Shown here: piece after piece, positions 32,498 to 44,111 of the stretch
Position numbering within the stretch: position 1 is the stretch's first letter
Layout: every line of letters starts with the position of its first letter
Assembly (NCBI RefSeq): GCF_004745945.1
Contig: NZ_SRLE01000009.1
Span: 397,152-461,151 of the forward strand
Direction: 5' to 3'
Length of the DNA stretch: 64,000 bases
DNA from: Mangrovimicrobium sediminis
Lineage (GTDB): Bacteria; Pseudomonadota; Gammaproteobacteria; Pseudomonadales; Halieaceae
The notes under the pieces: model-generated
Told to the model about the DNA's origin: nothing
What the model saw: the letters and a program-made list of their open reading frames with translations, nothing else
Database searches by the model: none
Position numbers and translations under genes: made by a program

Positions 32498-32880
32498 CAG
32501 GACTGTGAGCCTTTATCGGACCGGGAGCTGTGGCGGACCAGTTTCTGCCACTGCTGCCGCAATATAGTGGATAGCTCGGCATTATCCAAATCGCCCAGTC
32601 CCGGCCGCGCCAGGACGATGACATCCAGCGTCGGCTCGGTGTGGGGCAGGTGGCGGAAGACCTCGCGGGTCAGCCGCTTGATCCGGTTGCGCTGAACCGC
32701 GAGCCGGACATGCTTCTTGGCGATGACCAGGCCGAGACGGTGTTGCGCCGCGGCGTTTGGTCGCGCCAGCAGTAATAGATGCCGGTGTCCCGCTTTGGCC
32801 TGGACGTCGTCAAATACGCGCTTGTAGTCAGCGGCATTGAGAAGGCGACTGTCCCGGGTGAAGCGGTGCCCGGCATCCAC
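32497..32880 (-). CDS. rnpA: Ribonuclease P protein component
   Basis: RnpA is the protein cofactor of RNase P, which matures tRNA 5' ends. The 127-residue protein has [18 protein letters not shown] at the N-terminus and the RNR motif [14 protein letters not shown] at about residues 83-96. It lies between rpmH and yidD as in nearly all bacteria. The catalytic RNA gene rnpB is not in this window. Confidence 0.96.
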   Translation of the reverse strand: MDAGHRFTRDSRLLNAADYKRVFDDVQAKAGHRHLLLLARPNAAAQHRLGLVIAKKHVRLAVQRNRIKRLTREVFRHLPHTEPTLDVIVLARPGLGDLDNAELSTILRQQWQKLVRHSSRSDKGSQS

Positions 32881-32894
32881 TTACACTGGTCGCC

Positions 32895-33029
32895 TTATGC
32901 GGACAGGACCTTGCGGCCGCGGGCGCGACGACGGGCCAGTACCTGGCGGCCGTTTTTAGTTGCCATACGGGCACGGAAACCGTGGGTGCGCTTGCGCTTC
33001 AAAACGCTGGGCTGGAATGTTCTCTTCAT
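32895..33029 (-). CDS. rpmH: 50S ribosomal protein L34
   Basis: A 44-residue basic protein beginning [18 protein letters not shown] and ending ARGRKVLSA, an unmistakable L34. It is a component of the large ribosomal subunit. AGGTGG precedes the ATG. It is the first gene of the leftward cluster, driven by a promoter about 70 bases upstream. Confidence 0.98.
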   Translation of the reverse strand: MKRTFQPSVLKRKRTHGFRARMATKNGRQVLARRRARGRKVLSA

Positions 33030-33096
33030 GGTTGATTCCACCTGAATCTGTCAGTAAAGCCACCGGCACAGCCGGGGCGGAAAAAAAGGCTGGGTA

Positions 33097-33125
33097 TTCT
33101 AGGTTAACGACCAGCCTAATTCAAT
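33097..33125 (-). promoter_or_regulatory. Sigma-70 promoter of rpmH
   Basis: TTGAAT (33125-33120) and TAGAAT (33102-33097) are 17 bases apart on the minus strand, 68 bases before the rpmH start. Confidence 0.7.
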
Positions 33126-33184
33126 TGCGTCAGGCGGGTAATTTTCGATACCCGAATTGCGCCTGCCAGGCCTTCAAGCGGGGT

Positions 33185-33218
33185 GATTTCGGTACCCTAC
33201 TCCCGCAGGGTCGAAATC
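33185..33218. repeat. Interrupted inverted repeat upstream of rpmH
   Basis: GATTTCG (33185-33191) pairs with CGAAATC (33212-33218), and ACCCT (33194-33198) with AGGGT (33107 offset, 33207-33211), giving a 12-bp stem with a 2-base bulge and an 8-base loop. Its role is unknown; it separates the rpmH promoter from the origin. Confidence 0.6.
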
Positions 33219-33240
33219 GTTGAGCGGCGTGCCCTGCGGC

Positions 33241-33420
33241 CATCCTCCCACAATTTCTCCATATTTTATTAACAAGTTATCCACAGATCGGAAGTGTTAC
33301 CCGACGCTGGCCCGCTCTGGCTATTATCTGAGCTGTAATTCCATAACTAATTGAAAAATATATAAAATATATTTTTTTGCCCACAGAAAATTTTTGTGGA
33401 TAACCGGGCAGAGCAGCGTT
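33241..33420. other. oriC: Probable chromosomal replication origin
   Basis: Two perfect DnaA boxes in opposite orientation, TTATCCACA (33277-33285) and TGTGGATAA (33395-33403), flank an AT-rich stretch at about 33341-33378 that could be the unwinding element. A weaker box TTGCCCACA lies at 33377. The site between rpmH and dnaA is the classic origin position in pseudomonads. The flanking gene clusters point away from it on both sides. Confidence 0.8.
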
Positions 33421-33523
33421 ATGATGCGCTCTCTGGTCGCCCAGTTCAGACCGGAAAAAAAACAAATCAAACCATAGACATTAGGGAAGGCGAGAGCTTG
33501 CATTTCGCCTTGAGGGGAAGGTT

Positions 33524-34969
33524 TTGCCTGGCGTAGTTTGGCAGCAATGCATGGACCGGCTTCAGGATGAATTGCCGTCACAGCAGTTCAACACCTGGAT
33601 CAGGCCGTTGCGCGCGAGTCTGGATGGACACTCGCTGCGCCTGTTCGCACCCAATCGTTTCATCAAGGATTTCGTCTCCGACAAGTTTGCCGACCGCATT
33701 TGCGAGCTGGTTACCGAGTACGGCGCCAGTGGCCCCATGCAGGTGAGCCTGGAAATCGGTGGCCAACAACTGGATGTTGCTCAACTGACTGCGGAGGTGC
33801 CCTCCCGGTTTCGCAGCCCGGATGACATGCCGCCTGCGGTGTCCGGTACTGCCGTCGCCACCGAGCAACGCCGACCACCGCCGAATGGCAGCGCAGTGCG
33901 GCCGGTGGACACCCATCGGCAGGCTGAAATCGAAGGTTCACTGCAACACCAGCACAACCTGGTGGAGAGCTATACCTTCGATAATTTCGTGGAGGGTAAA
34001 TCCAACCAGCTCGCCCTCGCCGCGGCGCGGCAGGTTGCGGAAAATCCGGGCGATTCCTACAACCCGTTGTTCTTGTACGGCGGTGTCGGTCTCGGTAAAA
34101 CCCACCTGATGCACGCGGTCGGTAACGCGCTGAAAATGCGCAAACCCGACGCGAAGATCGTCTACCTGCATTCCGAGCGTTTTGTCGCGGACATGGTCAA
34201 GGCCTTGCAGTTGAATGCGATCAGTGATTTCAAGCGCTACTACCGCTCGGTCGATGCCTTGCTGATTGACGATATCCAGTTCTTCGCCAAGAAGGACCGC
34301 TCCCAGGAAGAATTTTTTCATACCTTCAACGCACTGCTGGAAGGCGGCCAGCAGATGATCCTCACCTGTGATCGCTACCCCAAGGAGATCGAAGGTCTGG
34401 AGGAACGCCTGAAGTCACGCTTCGGTTGGGGCCTGACGGTCGCGGTAGAGCCCCCGGAACTCGAGACCCGGGTGGCCATCCTGATGAAAAAGGCCACCCA
34501 GGCTCGCGTTAACCTGCCGCCGGACGCCGCCTTCTTTATTGCCCAGCGAGTGAGGTCGAACGTGCGCGAGCTGGAGGGGGCGCTGAAGAGAGTGATAGCT
34601 AGTGCTCACTTCATTGGCCGTGACATCGACATCGACCTGATCAAGGACAGCCTCAAGGACCTGCTTGCCCTGCAGGATAAACAGGTAAGCCTGGACAACA
34701 TCCAGCGCACGGTGGCGGAATACTACAAGATCAAAGTGGCAGACCTGATGTCGCGCCGTCGCAGCCGGTCCGTCGCGCGTCCACGCCAGGTGGCTATGGC
34801 GCTCTCCAAAGAACTGACCAACCACAGCCTGCCGGAGATCGGCGACAGTTTCGGGGGAAGAGATCACACGACAGTTCTGCACGCTTGCCGTAAAATAAAG
34901 GAACTTCGTGAGACCAACTCGGATATTCGCGAAGACTACAAAAATTTGCTGCGGTCGCTGACTACCTGA
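33524..34969 (+). CDS. dnaA: Chromosomal replication initiator protein DnaA
   Basis: DnaA binds DnaA boxes and opens oriC. The 481-residue protein has domain I ([21 protein letters not shown]), a variable linker (about 95-140), the AAA+ domain with Walker A GGVGLGKT (186-193) and LLIDDIQFF, and the DNA-binding domain with the signature [15 protein letters not shown]. The start is TTG at 33524 with GGGGAAGG just upstream; the next ATG at 33551 would remove the conserved VWQQC. A poor start codon for dnaA is common and may limit expression. Confidence 0.97.
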   Translation: MPGVVWQQCMDRLQDELPSQQFNTWIRPLRASLDGHSLRLFAPNRFIKDFVSDKFADRICELVTEYGASGPMQVSLEIGGQQLDVAQLTAEVPSRFRSPDDMPPAVSGTAVATEQRRPPPNGSAVRPVDTHRQAEIEGSLQHQHNLVESYTFDNFVEGKSNQLALAAARQVAENPGDSYNPLFLYGGVGLGKTHLMHAVGNALKMRKPDAKIVYLHSERFVADMVKALQLNAISDFKRYYRSVDALLIDDIQFFAKKDRSQEEFFHTFNALLEGGQQMILTCDRYPKEIEGLEERLKSRFGWGLTVAVEPPELETRVAILMKKATQARVNLPPDAAFFIAQRVRSNVRELEGALKRVIASAHFIGRDIDIDLIKDSLKDLLALQDKQVSLDNIQRTVAEYYKIKVADLMSRRRSRSVARPRQVAMALSKELTNHSLPEIGDSFGGRDHTTVLHACRKIKELRETNSDIREDYKNLLRSLTT

Positions 34970-35027
34970 AGGTGACCGTGCGAGCTGGCGCGTGGCGCGC
35001 CGTTCTGGTCAAGGAACTACTCAACCT

Positions 35028-36134
35028 ATGAAGTTCACTGTTTCGCGGGACGCTCTACTCAAGCCCTTGAATCTGGTCGCGGGCGTGGTGGAACGCCGCC
35101 AGACCCTGCCCATTCTTTCCAATGTACTTATGGTCATCGAAGGTGATCGCCTGTCGCTGACCGGAACCGACCTCGAAGTCGAGCTGATCGGCCGAGTGGC
35201 GCTCGCCGGTGGTGCCGGCGAAGACGGCGAGGTCACCGTGCCTGCCCGCAAGCTGGTCGACATCTGCAAATCGCTGCCTGAGGGCAGCGACATCCAGTTC
35301 TCCGCGGAGGATGGCAAGGTCAGCGTGCGCTCCGGGCGCAGTCGGTTCACGCTGTCCACGCTGCCGGCGCGGGAGTTTCCCAGCCTTGAAGACAGCATTG
35401 GTACCCATCAGCTGGCGGTCAAGCAGGGTCAGCTGAAACGCCTGATCGACCGCACGGCGTTCGCGATGGCACAGCAGGATGTTCGCTATTACCTGAACGG
35501 CATGCTCTGGGAATTGAAAGACCAGCAGTTGCGCGTGGTGGCGACCGATGGCCACCGCCTGGCATTGTGCACCCTGCAGGAAAAGGTCGATACCGATGGC
35601 GATGCCCAGGTGATCCTGCCGCGTAAGGGTGTGCTGGAACTGGCGCGACTCCTGCTGGATGAGGAAGCCACGATTGGTATCGTCATCGGCAGCAATCATA
35701 TGCGCGCCACGACCGAGGACTTTACCTTCACGTCGAAGCTCGTCGACGGTAAATTCCCGGACTACCAGCGCGTACTGCCCCGCGCCTCCGACAAAACCGT
35801 CCTCGGCTCGCGCCTTGAACTGCGCCAGGCATTTACCCGGACTGCGATTCTGTCCAATGAAAAGTATCGTGGGGTTCGCCTGAAGTTGAGCGAGAACACC
35901 CTGGACATCGTCGCCAACAACCCCGAGCAGGAGGAAGCCGAAGAGACCGTACCGGTGGAGTACGTTGGCGGTGGCCTGGAAATCGGGTTTAACGTCAGCT
36001 ACCTGCTCGATGTTCTTTCGGTACTTTCCGGTGACAAGATCAAGATGTCCCTTTCGGACCCCAACAGCAGTGCCTTGTTGGAAGAGTCTGAAGAAGGTGA
36101 TTCGGTCTACGTGGTAATGCCCATGCGCCTCTGA
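35028..36134 (+). CDS. dnaN: DNA polymerase III sliding clamp (beta subunit)
   Basis: DnaN encircles DNA and tethers polymerase III. The 368-residue protein starts MKFTVSRDALLKPLNLVAGV and ends VYVVMPMRL, both diagnostic; three clamp domains fill the length. ATG 35028 is used because the 12-residue upstream extension is unlike the family and AAGGA precedes the ATG. It is 58 bases after dnaA. Confidence 0.98.
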   Translation: MKFTVSRDALLKPLNLVAGVVERRQTLPILSNVLMVIEGDRLSLTGTDLEVELIGRVALAGGAGEDGEVTVPARKLVDICKSLPEGSDIQFSAEDGKVSVRSGRSRFTLSTLPAREFPSLEDSIGTHQLAVKQGQLKRLIDRTAFAMAQQDVRYYLNGMLWELKDQQLRVVATDGHRLALCTLQEKVDTDGDAQVILPRKGVLELARLLLDEEATIGIVIGSNHMRATTEDFTFTSKLVDGKFPDYQRVLPRASDKTVLGSRLELRQAFTRTAILSNEKYRGVRLKLSENTLDIVANNPEQEEAEETVPVEYVGGGLEIGFNVSYLLDVLSVLSGDKIKMSLSDPNSSALLEESEEGDSVYVVMPMRL

Positions 36135-36177
36135 GGAGGCGCTCCCCTCCCCCTTTCCCTGTGCAGATGGTGTGCTG

Positions 36178-39724
<3,547 letters not shown>

Positions 39725-39752
39725 GACCAACGGGCGTTGAGCCCGCCCCGCC

Positions 39753-40211
39753 CTATCGTTGTCGATCAAACGCGCGAGCACCTGGCCCGCGCGCAGCAGC
39801 CCGATCATCCGGGTTGCGCAGCGGGCAATCGCCAATCGACAGGCATCCGCAACCGATACAGCCGTTGAGTTGATCGCGGAGCGCCTCCAGCCGCGCGATG
39901 CGTTCATCGAGATCACTGCGCCACTTCGAGGAAAGTCGTTTCCAGTCTGCTGCCGTCGGAGTCCGGTTGTCCGGCAGCGAGTCCAGGTTCTCGCGAATCT
40001 CCGCTAGCGACAGCCCGAGCTCCTGGGCGACGCGAATCACCGCTAGCTGACGCAGGACATGGCGGGGGTAGCGGCGCTGGTTGCCTTTATTGCGCTCGCT
40101 GCTGATCAACCCCTTGGTTTCATAGAAGTGCAGGGTCGATATGGGAATGCCGCTGCGCTTTGCGATCTGCCCGACACTCAACCACCGCGCGGGACTGTGC
40201 TGTATTCCCAT
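39753..40211 (-). CDS. soxR: Redox-sensitive transcriptional activator SoxR
   Basis: SoxR is a MerR-family [2Fe-2S] regulator activated by redox-cycling compounds. The 152-residue protein has the winged helix (LSVGQIAKRSGIPISTLHFY), a dimerisation helix, and the cluster ligands Cys118, Cys121, Cys123 and Cys129 in CIGCGCLSIGDC, which is the diagnostic SoxR spacing. It is divergent from a flavin reductase gene, with a near-consensus SoxR box between them. No soxS is present; outside enteric bacteria SoxR usually acts directly on detoxification genes, and that arrangement is seen here. Confidence 0.95.
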   Translation of the reverse strand: MGIQHSPARWLSVGQIAKRSGIPISTLHFYETKGLISSERNKGNQRRYPRHVLRQLAVIRVAQELGLSLAEIRENLDSLPDNRTPTAADWKRLSSKWRSDLDERIARLEALRDQLNGCIGCGCLSIGDCPLRNPDDRAAARGPGARAFDRQR

Positions 40212-40216
40212 AGTTT

Positions 40217-40265
40217 GTGACCCGTGACCCGTGACCCGTGACCCGTGACCCGTGACCCGTGACCC
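40217..40265. repeat. Seven perfect copies of the heptanucleotide GTGACCC
   Basis: Seven head-to-tail copies (49 bases) begin five bases upstream of the soxR start codon and run away from it, followed by a partial GTG. The repeat lies in the soxR 5' leader, between soxR and the SoxR box. Copy number could vary by slippage and would change the distance between soxR and its promoter. Confidence 0.95.
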
Positions 40266-40302
40266 GTGGCAGGCAAAATTGAAAATATATGTCAGTCGCT
40301 CG

Positions 40303-40333
40303 TTGACCTCAACTTAACTTGAGGTATTAGCCT
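40303..40333 (+). promoter_or_regulatory. SoxR-controlled promoter with SoxR box
   Basis: The 18-base dyad CCTCAACTTAACTTGAGG at 40307-40324 differs by one base from the SoxR consensus CCTCAAGTTAACTTGAGG. It is placed between a -35 TTGACC (40303-40308) and a possible -10 TAGCCT (40328-40333), a 19-base spacing. Overlong spacing is the hallmark of MerR-family promoters. It points at the FMN reductase gene. Confidence 0.88.
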
Positions 40334-40365
40334 GTCGTCTCCTGATTACTTTTGGCGCGAAACAA

Positions 40366-40965
40366 ATGGAACACCTGACCCTCGGTATCATCTACGGCAG
40401 TGCGCGGCACGGTCGACTATGCGACTCTGTAGTTGCATGGGTGTGCGACCAACTCGCCAAAACCGCGCCATCCCTGGACCGGGAAATCCTCGACCCGGCG
40501 AGTGGGGAGGTTGAAGAGGCCATCTATGGCAACTACCGCCCGTCCCTGGAAGCGCTGCTGGCAAAAATCGACCGCTGCGATGCGTTCATCGTGGTAACGC
40601 CGGAATACAACCACTCCTACCCCGCCCCCTTGAAGGCCCTTATCGACTGTGTCGGGTTGGAATTCGCCGGCAAACCCGTGGGTTTCGTCTCCTACGGGGG
40701 GCTGTCCGGCGGACTCAGGGCGGTTGAGCACCTGCGCAACGTGTTCGCTGAAATGCATGCCATGAGTGTGCGGACCTCCCTCGCTTTTGCCAACGCCAAC
40801 AATTCGTTTGCGGTGGACGGACAACCCGGGGAGGCGCTGAGAGCGGCGCGTACCCTGGAGGCGATGCTGGCAGAACTGGTCTGGTGGGCGACTCCCCTGA
40901 AAGCGGCGCGAGCCGGCAACTGCTACCGCGAGATGAAACAGCGTTTCAAGGGGCTGGCAGCGTGA
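40366..40965 (+). CDS. NADPH-dependent FMN reductase family protein
   Basis: A 199-residue flavodoxin-fold reductase. The phosphate-binding loop GSARHGR is at residues 11-17, PEYNHSYPAPLKALID and YGGLSGGLRAVEHLR are the characteristic FMN- and dimer-contact regions. Such enzymes reduce quinones, azo compounds or free flavins with NAD(P)H. The SoxR box upstream makes it a likely direct SoxR target. Its stop overlaps the start of the N-acetyltransferase gene, so the two form an operon. The exact substrate is unknown. Confidence 0.88.
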   Translation: MEHLTLGIIYGSARHGRLCDSVVAWVCDQLAKTAPSLDREILDPASGEVEEAIYGNYRPSLEALLAKIDRCDAFIVVTPEYNHSYPAPLKALIDCVGLEFAGKPVGFVSYGGLSGGLRAVEHLRNVFAEMHAMSVRTSLAFANANNSFAVDGQPGEALRAARTLEAMLAELVWWATPLKAARAGNCYREMKQRFKGLAA

Positions 40966-41792
40966 CGGATGCTCGCCAACACCTCGTCGATCTCGAGGAC
41001 TATTTCCGGCGTATCGGCTTCACGGGTGAGCCGCGCGCAGATCAAGCCACCCTTTACACCCTGCATGCCCTGCACGTTGATGCGATCCCCTTCGAAGCGC
41101 TCGACGTTCTGATGGACCGCGGTATCAGCCTGTCACCGCCGGCGATCGAGGAGAAACTGGTGCATCGCCGCCGCGGCGGATACTGCCTGGAACAGAACCT
41201 GCTTCTAATGAACGTCCTACGCCAACTAGGTTTCGAGGTGGAAGGCCTCTCTGCCAGGGTGCGCTGGATGCTGTCGGATGATGCACCATCGACGCCGCGT
41301 ACCCATGTTGCACTAAAGGTGCGGCTCGGCGAACGACAGTGGCTCGCCGACGTCGGGTTCGGCGGGTCGTCGCTGCCGCGGCCCCTGGACCTGGCGAGCG
41401 ACGAGGCCCAGTCCACCTGCCATGAAAGCTATCGTTTGCAGGCGATTCCGGGCGGGTGGCGAATAGCGCTCTCACGCCAGGGCCGGTGGCTCCCGCTCTA
41501 CGATATCTGTGACGACCCGCAGAGCAGGGCCGACTACGAGATGATGAACTGGTACACCAGTCGCCACCTTGACTCGCACTTTCGCCGGGACTTGCGTGTG
41601 GCCCGCACCACTCCACAGCGTCGTTACACCCTGAACAACCGCCGATTCACTGTCAGCTCAGGTGATCAGGTACTGGAACAGCGCGACCTCGACGCGGTGC
41701 AGCTGGCGTCGACCCTGGCTGACACGTTCGGCCTCGCCGTCGAACACGACCTGTTGCCTGTCCTGGAGAGCATCGCTAAGCGTACGCAGTAG
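40962..41792 (+). CDS. nat: Arylamine N-acetyltransferase
   Basis: NAT transfers acetyl from acetyl-CoA to arylamines, arylhydrazines or hydroxylamines. The 276-residue protein has the complete catalytic triad: Cys75 in RRRGGYCLEQN, His115 in RTHVALKV and Asp130 in WLADVGFGG. GTG 40962 overlaps the reductase stop (GTGA), and the upstream in-frame sequence is only a shadow of that gene. Being second in a SoxR-controlled operon suggests that the reductase makes amines or hydroquinones from redox-cycling aromatics and NAT then acetylates them. Confidence 0.92.
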   Translation: MTDARQHLVDLEDYFRRIGFTGEPRADQATLYTLHALHVDAIPFEALDVLMDRGISLSPPAIEEKLVHRRRGGYCLEQNLLLMNVLRQLGFEVEGLSARVRWMLSDDAPSTPRTHVALKVRLGERQWLADVGFGGSSLPRPLDLASDEAQSTCHESYRLQAIPGGWRIALSRQGRWLPLYDICDDPQSRADYEMMNWYTSRHLDSHFRRDLRVARTTPQRRYTLNNRRFTVSSGDQVLEQRDLDAVQLASTLADTFGLAVEHDLLPVLESIAKRTQ

Positions 41793-42117
41793 GCCTGGCA
41801 ATTCCTTGCAACTGGCCGCGGCGAAGGCAGCTGTCTTGACCGGGACCAGCTGAAAACACCCCTTCAACTGCACCTGGGGCTACATTTCCGGCGCATCAAG
41901 CCGCCTCTTTTATGTGACAGTTTGATTATCGCCAGATCCGGCGACGCAGTTCATCGCTCGACAGCAGCAGTTTGTCGCTATCGCGCCGCAGTTGGGCGAA
42001 ACACGGTTTCCGCTGAGCGCGGCTTGCCCTACTTTTTACCTCAAGGCCGGCGGGAAACCTTTCCCGGACCGGAACAACAAGGGCAGTCGCCCGCAAGGAA
42101 ACGTAGGGAGTTACACC
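41793..42117. other. Intergenic region between nat and the UrcA-like gene
   Basis: The 325 bases contain no convincing gene. The last 15 hold an AGGGAG ribosome site. No clear terminator for nat and no strong sigma-70 promoter were recognised. Confidence 0.5.
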
Positions 42118-42459
42118 ATGAACAAGATCGCAAAAAGCATGCTGACCGCCGCCGCCATCACCCTGACCGGCGCTTTCGCACTGAACGCCTCTGCCGAAAC
42201 CATGGACCAGACCCTGGTTCGCGCACCGGCCGTACCGAGCACTGCCGTGAGCTTCACCCGCTCTGAACTGGCCACCGAAGAAGGCCTGGCTGCTGTCGAG
42301 GCCCGCATCCAGCGCGCCGCGGACCGCGTATGTGGCGTCACCACTTACCGCGAGGCCGGCAGTGTCGAGGTTTTCGCCGAGCAGAAAGCCTGTGCGGATG
42401 AAGCAGTCGCATCAGCCATGACCCGTATCGGCGCCGCCCAGGTGGCATCCATCGACTGA
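42118..42459 (+). CDS. UrcA family protein, secreted
   Basis: A 113-residue protein with a signal peptide (MNKIAKSMLTAAAITLTGAF, cleavage near ASA). The mature part has the UrcA pattern: VSFTRSELATEEGLAAVEARIQRAADRVCG and a second cysteine in KACADEAV, likely forming a disulfide. UrcA proteins are common small periplasmic proteins of unknown function in alpha- and gammaproteobacteria. The start is supported by AGGGAG nine bases upstream. It is followed by a good terminator and appears to be a single-gene unit. Confidence 0.85.
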   Translation: MNKIAKSMLTAAAITLTGAFALNASAETMDQTLVRAPAVPSTAVSFTRSELATEEGLAAVEARIQRAADRVCGVTTYREAGSVEVFAEQKACADEAVASAMTRIGAAQVASID

Positions 42460-42502
42460 CAACCGACTCCCGGTCCCTGCAACCCCTGGTGGGGACTGCC
42501 CA

Positions 42503-42540
42503 GGGGCACTGCTTGCGGAGGCAGTGCCCCTTCACTTTTT
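42503..42540 (+). terminator. Rho-independent terminator of the UrcA-like gene
   Basis: GGGGCACTGC (42503-42512) and GCAGTGCCCC (42521-42530) form a perfect 10-bp stem with an 8-base loop, followed by TTCACTTTTT. It also separates the gene from the convergent rmuC. Confidence 0.88.
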
Positions 42541-42568
42541 CCGTCGCCCCAACTAACGACGGGACAAC

Positions 42569-44074
42569 TCAATCAGACCTTTCCCCAGACTGAGCTTCTT
42601 GATCCCCGGGCTGAACGTCCAGGTCGTCTTCTTCAACACCCTCTTCCGGCTCGGCCAGCTCGAACGCCTGTAGCCGCTCCAGTTCGATGTCTGCGTGGAT
42701 GGGCTCCAGTTCGGCCATCTGTTTGCTCGCCTTGCTGGAAAGCTGGCGAAAACGCTCCACCTTGCCCGCCAGTCCCTGCTGGCCGGCCAGTCCAGTGAGG
42801 GTGAGGTTGTAGTGCTTCACCGTGGTCTGCAAGGTGGCACCGAGGCGTTGCAGGCGCTCGGCTACCAGGCAGACCTGGTTGTAGATCTCCCCGGCTCGCG
42901 CGCTGATTTCCCGCGCCTCGCGGTTGCTCTGGTCGATGCGCCAGAGGTTGGCGACGGTGCGCAGGATGGGCATCAGGGTGGTGTGCGAAACCATGACCAC
43001 GCCGCGCTGGTAACCGTAGTTGAACAAGTCGCGGTTCAATTTCAGCGCCTCGATGTAGGCGGGCTCAATGGGCATGAACATGAGCACGAAGTCCGGGCTT
43101 TCCAGGCCCGGCAGGTTGCTGTAGTCCTTGGCGGCGAGGTCCTCGATATGCCGGCGTACGGCGGCAGCGTGTGCGGCCAGGGCCTCTACCCGCGCCTCGT
43201 CCGATTCCGCGGCGATCGCGCGGTCGTAGTCGACCAGCGACACCTTGCTGTCGATGACCAGGCTCTTGTTGTCGGGCAGCTTGATGACGAAGTCCGGCAT
43301 GCGTCGTTTGCCGGAATCATCGGTGAAGCTTTCCTGCGCGCTGTAGTGGTCGCCGGGCAGGAGGCCCGCGAGTTCCAGGGTGCGTTCCAGCTGCGCCTCG
43401 CCCCAGTTGCCCGCCGTCTTCTTGTCGCCCTTGAGTGCCGAGGCGAGATTCGCCGCCTGGGTATTCATCGCCAGGCCGATATCCAGCACCTTGCGGATCT
43501 CGCCCTCCAGCGTGACCTGCCCCTTGATCGATTCCGAGTGGACCTCGTTGATGCGCGACTGGAAGCCGGTGATCTGCTCGCGGAAGGGCTTCAGCAGTGA
43601 CTCCAGGGACTCGCGACTGGTGGCGGTGAAGTGTTTGCCCTTGTCCTCGAAGATACGGTTGGCGAGAACCTCGAACTCCTGCTTCAGGTTATCCCGGGCT
43701 TCCTTGAGCAGCGCGACCTGTTGTTCGTGCTGTTCCTGGCGTTCGCTGAGCTGGGTTTCCAGCCTGGCGTGCTGGGAGCGCAGGTCCTGGTAGCGGGCGT
43801 TCTGCTGGCGCAGTTCGCCGTCCAGGCGGTCGTTGTCGCGCAGCTTTTCCTCGAGGCGGGCACTAAGCCCATCCCGGGCGGCGAGCAGTGAACTGATTTC
43901 CCGGTGCGCGTCTGCGACGCTCTGCTCGAGTACCCGGCGCTCCTCGTCGAAGGCGTGTTGTGTGCGGCGCTGTTGGCGCTGGGCGATGATCAACGTGACC
44001 AGCACACCGAGCAGCAATCCGCCCAGCGCTGCGGCGCCGGGTATGGCCAGTTCCTGCCAGGCGATGTCGATCAC
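42569..44074 (-). CDS. rmuC: DNA recombination protein RmuC
   Basis: RmuC is a predicted nuclease that limits DNA inversions and rearrangements. The 501-residue protein has one N-terminal membrane helix (about 12-30), a long coiled coil (about 32-150) and the conserved RmuC domain with NWGEAQLERTLELAGL, MPDFVIKLPDNKSLVIDSKV and FMPIEPAY, a PD-(D/E)xK-like fold. The C-terminal tail is acidic. It is 37 bases after glyS and may be read through from glyQS. Confidence 0.93.
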   Translation of the reverse strand: MIDIAWQELAIPGAAALGGLLLGVLVTLIIAQRQQRRTQHAFDEERRVLEQSVADAHREISSLLAARDGLSARLEEKLRDNDRLDGELRQQNARYQDLRSQHARLETQLSERQEQHEQQVALLKEARDNLKQEFEVLANRIFEDKGKHFTATSRESLESLLKPFREQITGFQSRINEVHSESIKGQVTLEGEIRKVLDIGLAMNTQAANLASALKGDKKTAGNWGEAQLERTLELAGLLPGDHYSAQESFTDDSGKRRMPDFVIKLPDNKSLVIDSKVSLVDYDRAIAAESDEARVEALAAHAAAVRRHIEDLAAKDYSNLPGLESPDFVLMFMPIEPAYIEALKLNRDLFNYGYQRGVVMVSHTTLMPILRTVANLWRIDQSNREAREISARAGEIYNQVCLVAERLQRLGATLQTTVKHYNLTLTGLAGQQGLAGKVERFRQLSSKASKQMAELEPIHADIELERLQAFELAEPEEGVEEDDLDVQPGDQEAQSGERSD

Positions 44075-44111
44075 GCGTTCTCCCTGGGCGTGGCGCCCCC
44101 CGGCGCCTGGT

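Larger units (their letters stand above)
33030..33523. other. rpmH-dnaA intergenic region
   Basis: The 494 bases contain, left to right, the rpmH promoter, a strong inverted repeat, and the probable origin with two perfect DnaA boxes around an AT-rich stretch; these are listed separately. The last 100 bases before dnaA should contain its promoter; a DnaA box at 33395 is close enough to allow autoregulation. No gene is seen. Confidence 0.8.

Noticed and set aside
40217..40265. Possible CRISPR array
   Set aside because: The units are seven bases long and directly adjacent, with no spacers; it is a simple tandem repeat and no cas genes are near.
42484..42510. Alternative hairpin CCCCTGGTGGGG just before the UrcA terminator
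   Set aside because: It competes with the stronger 10-bp stem that is followed by T residues, so it is probably not a separate terminator.
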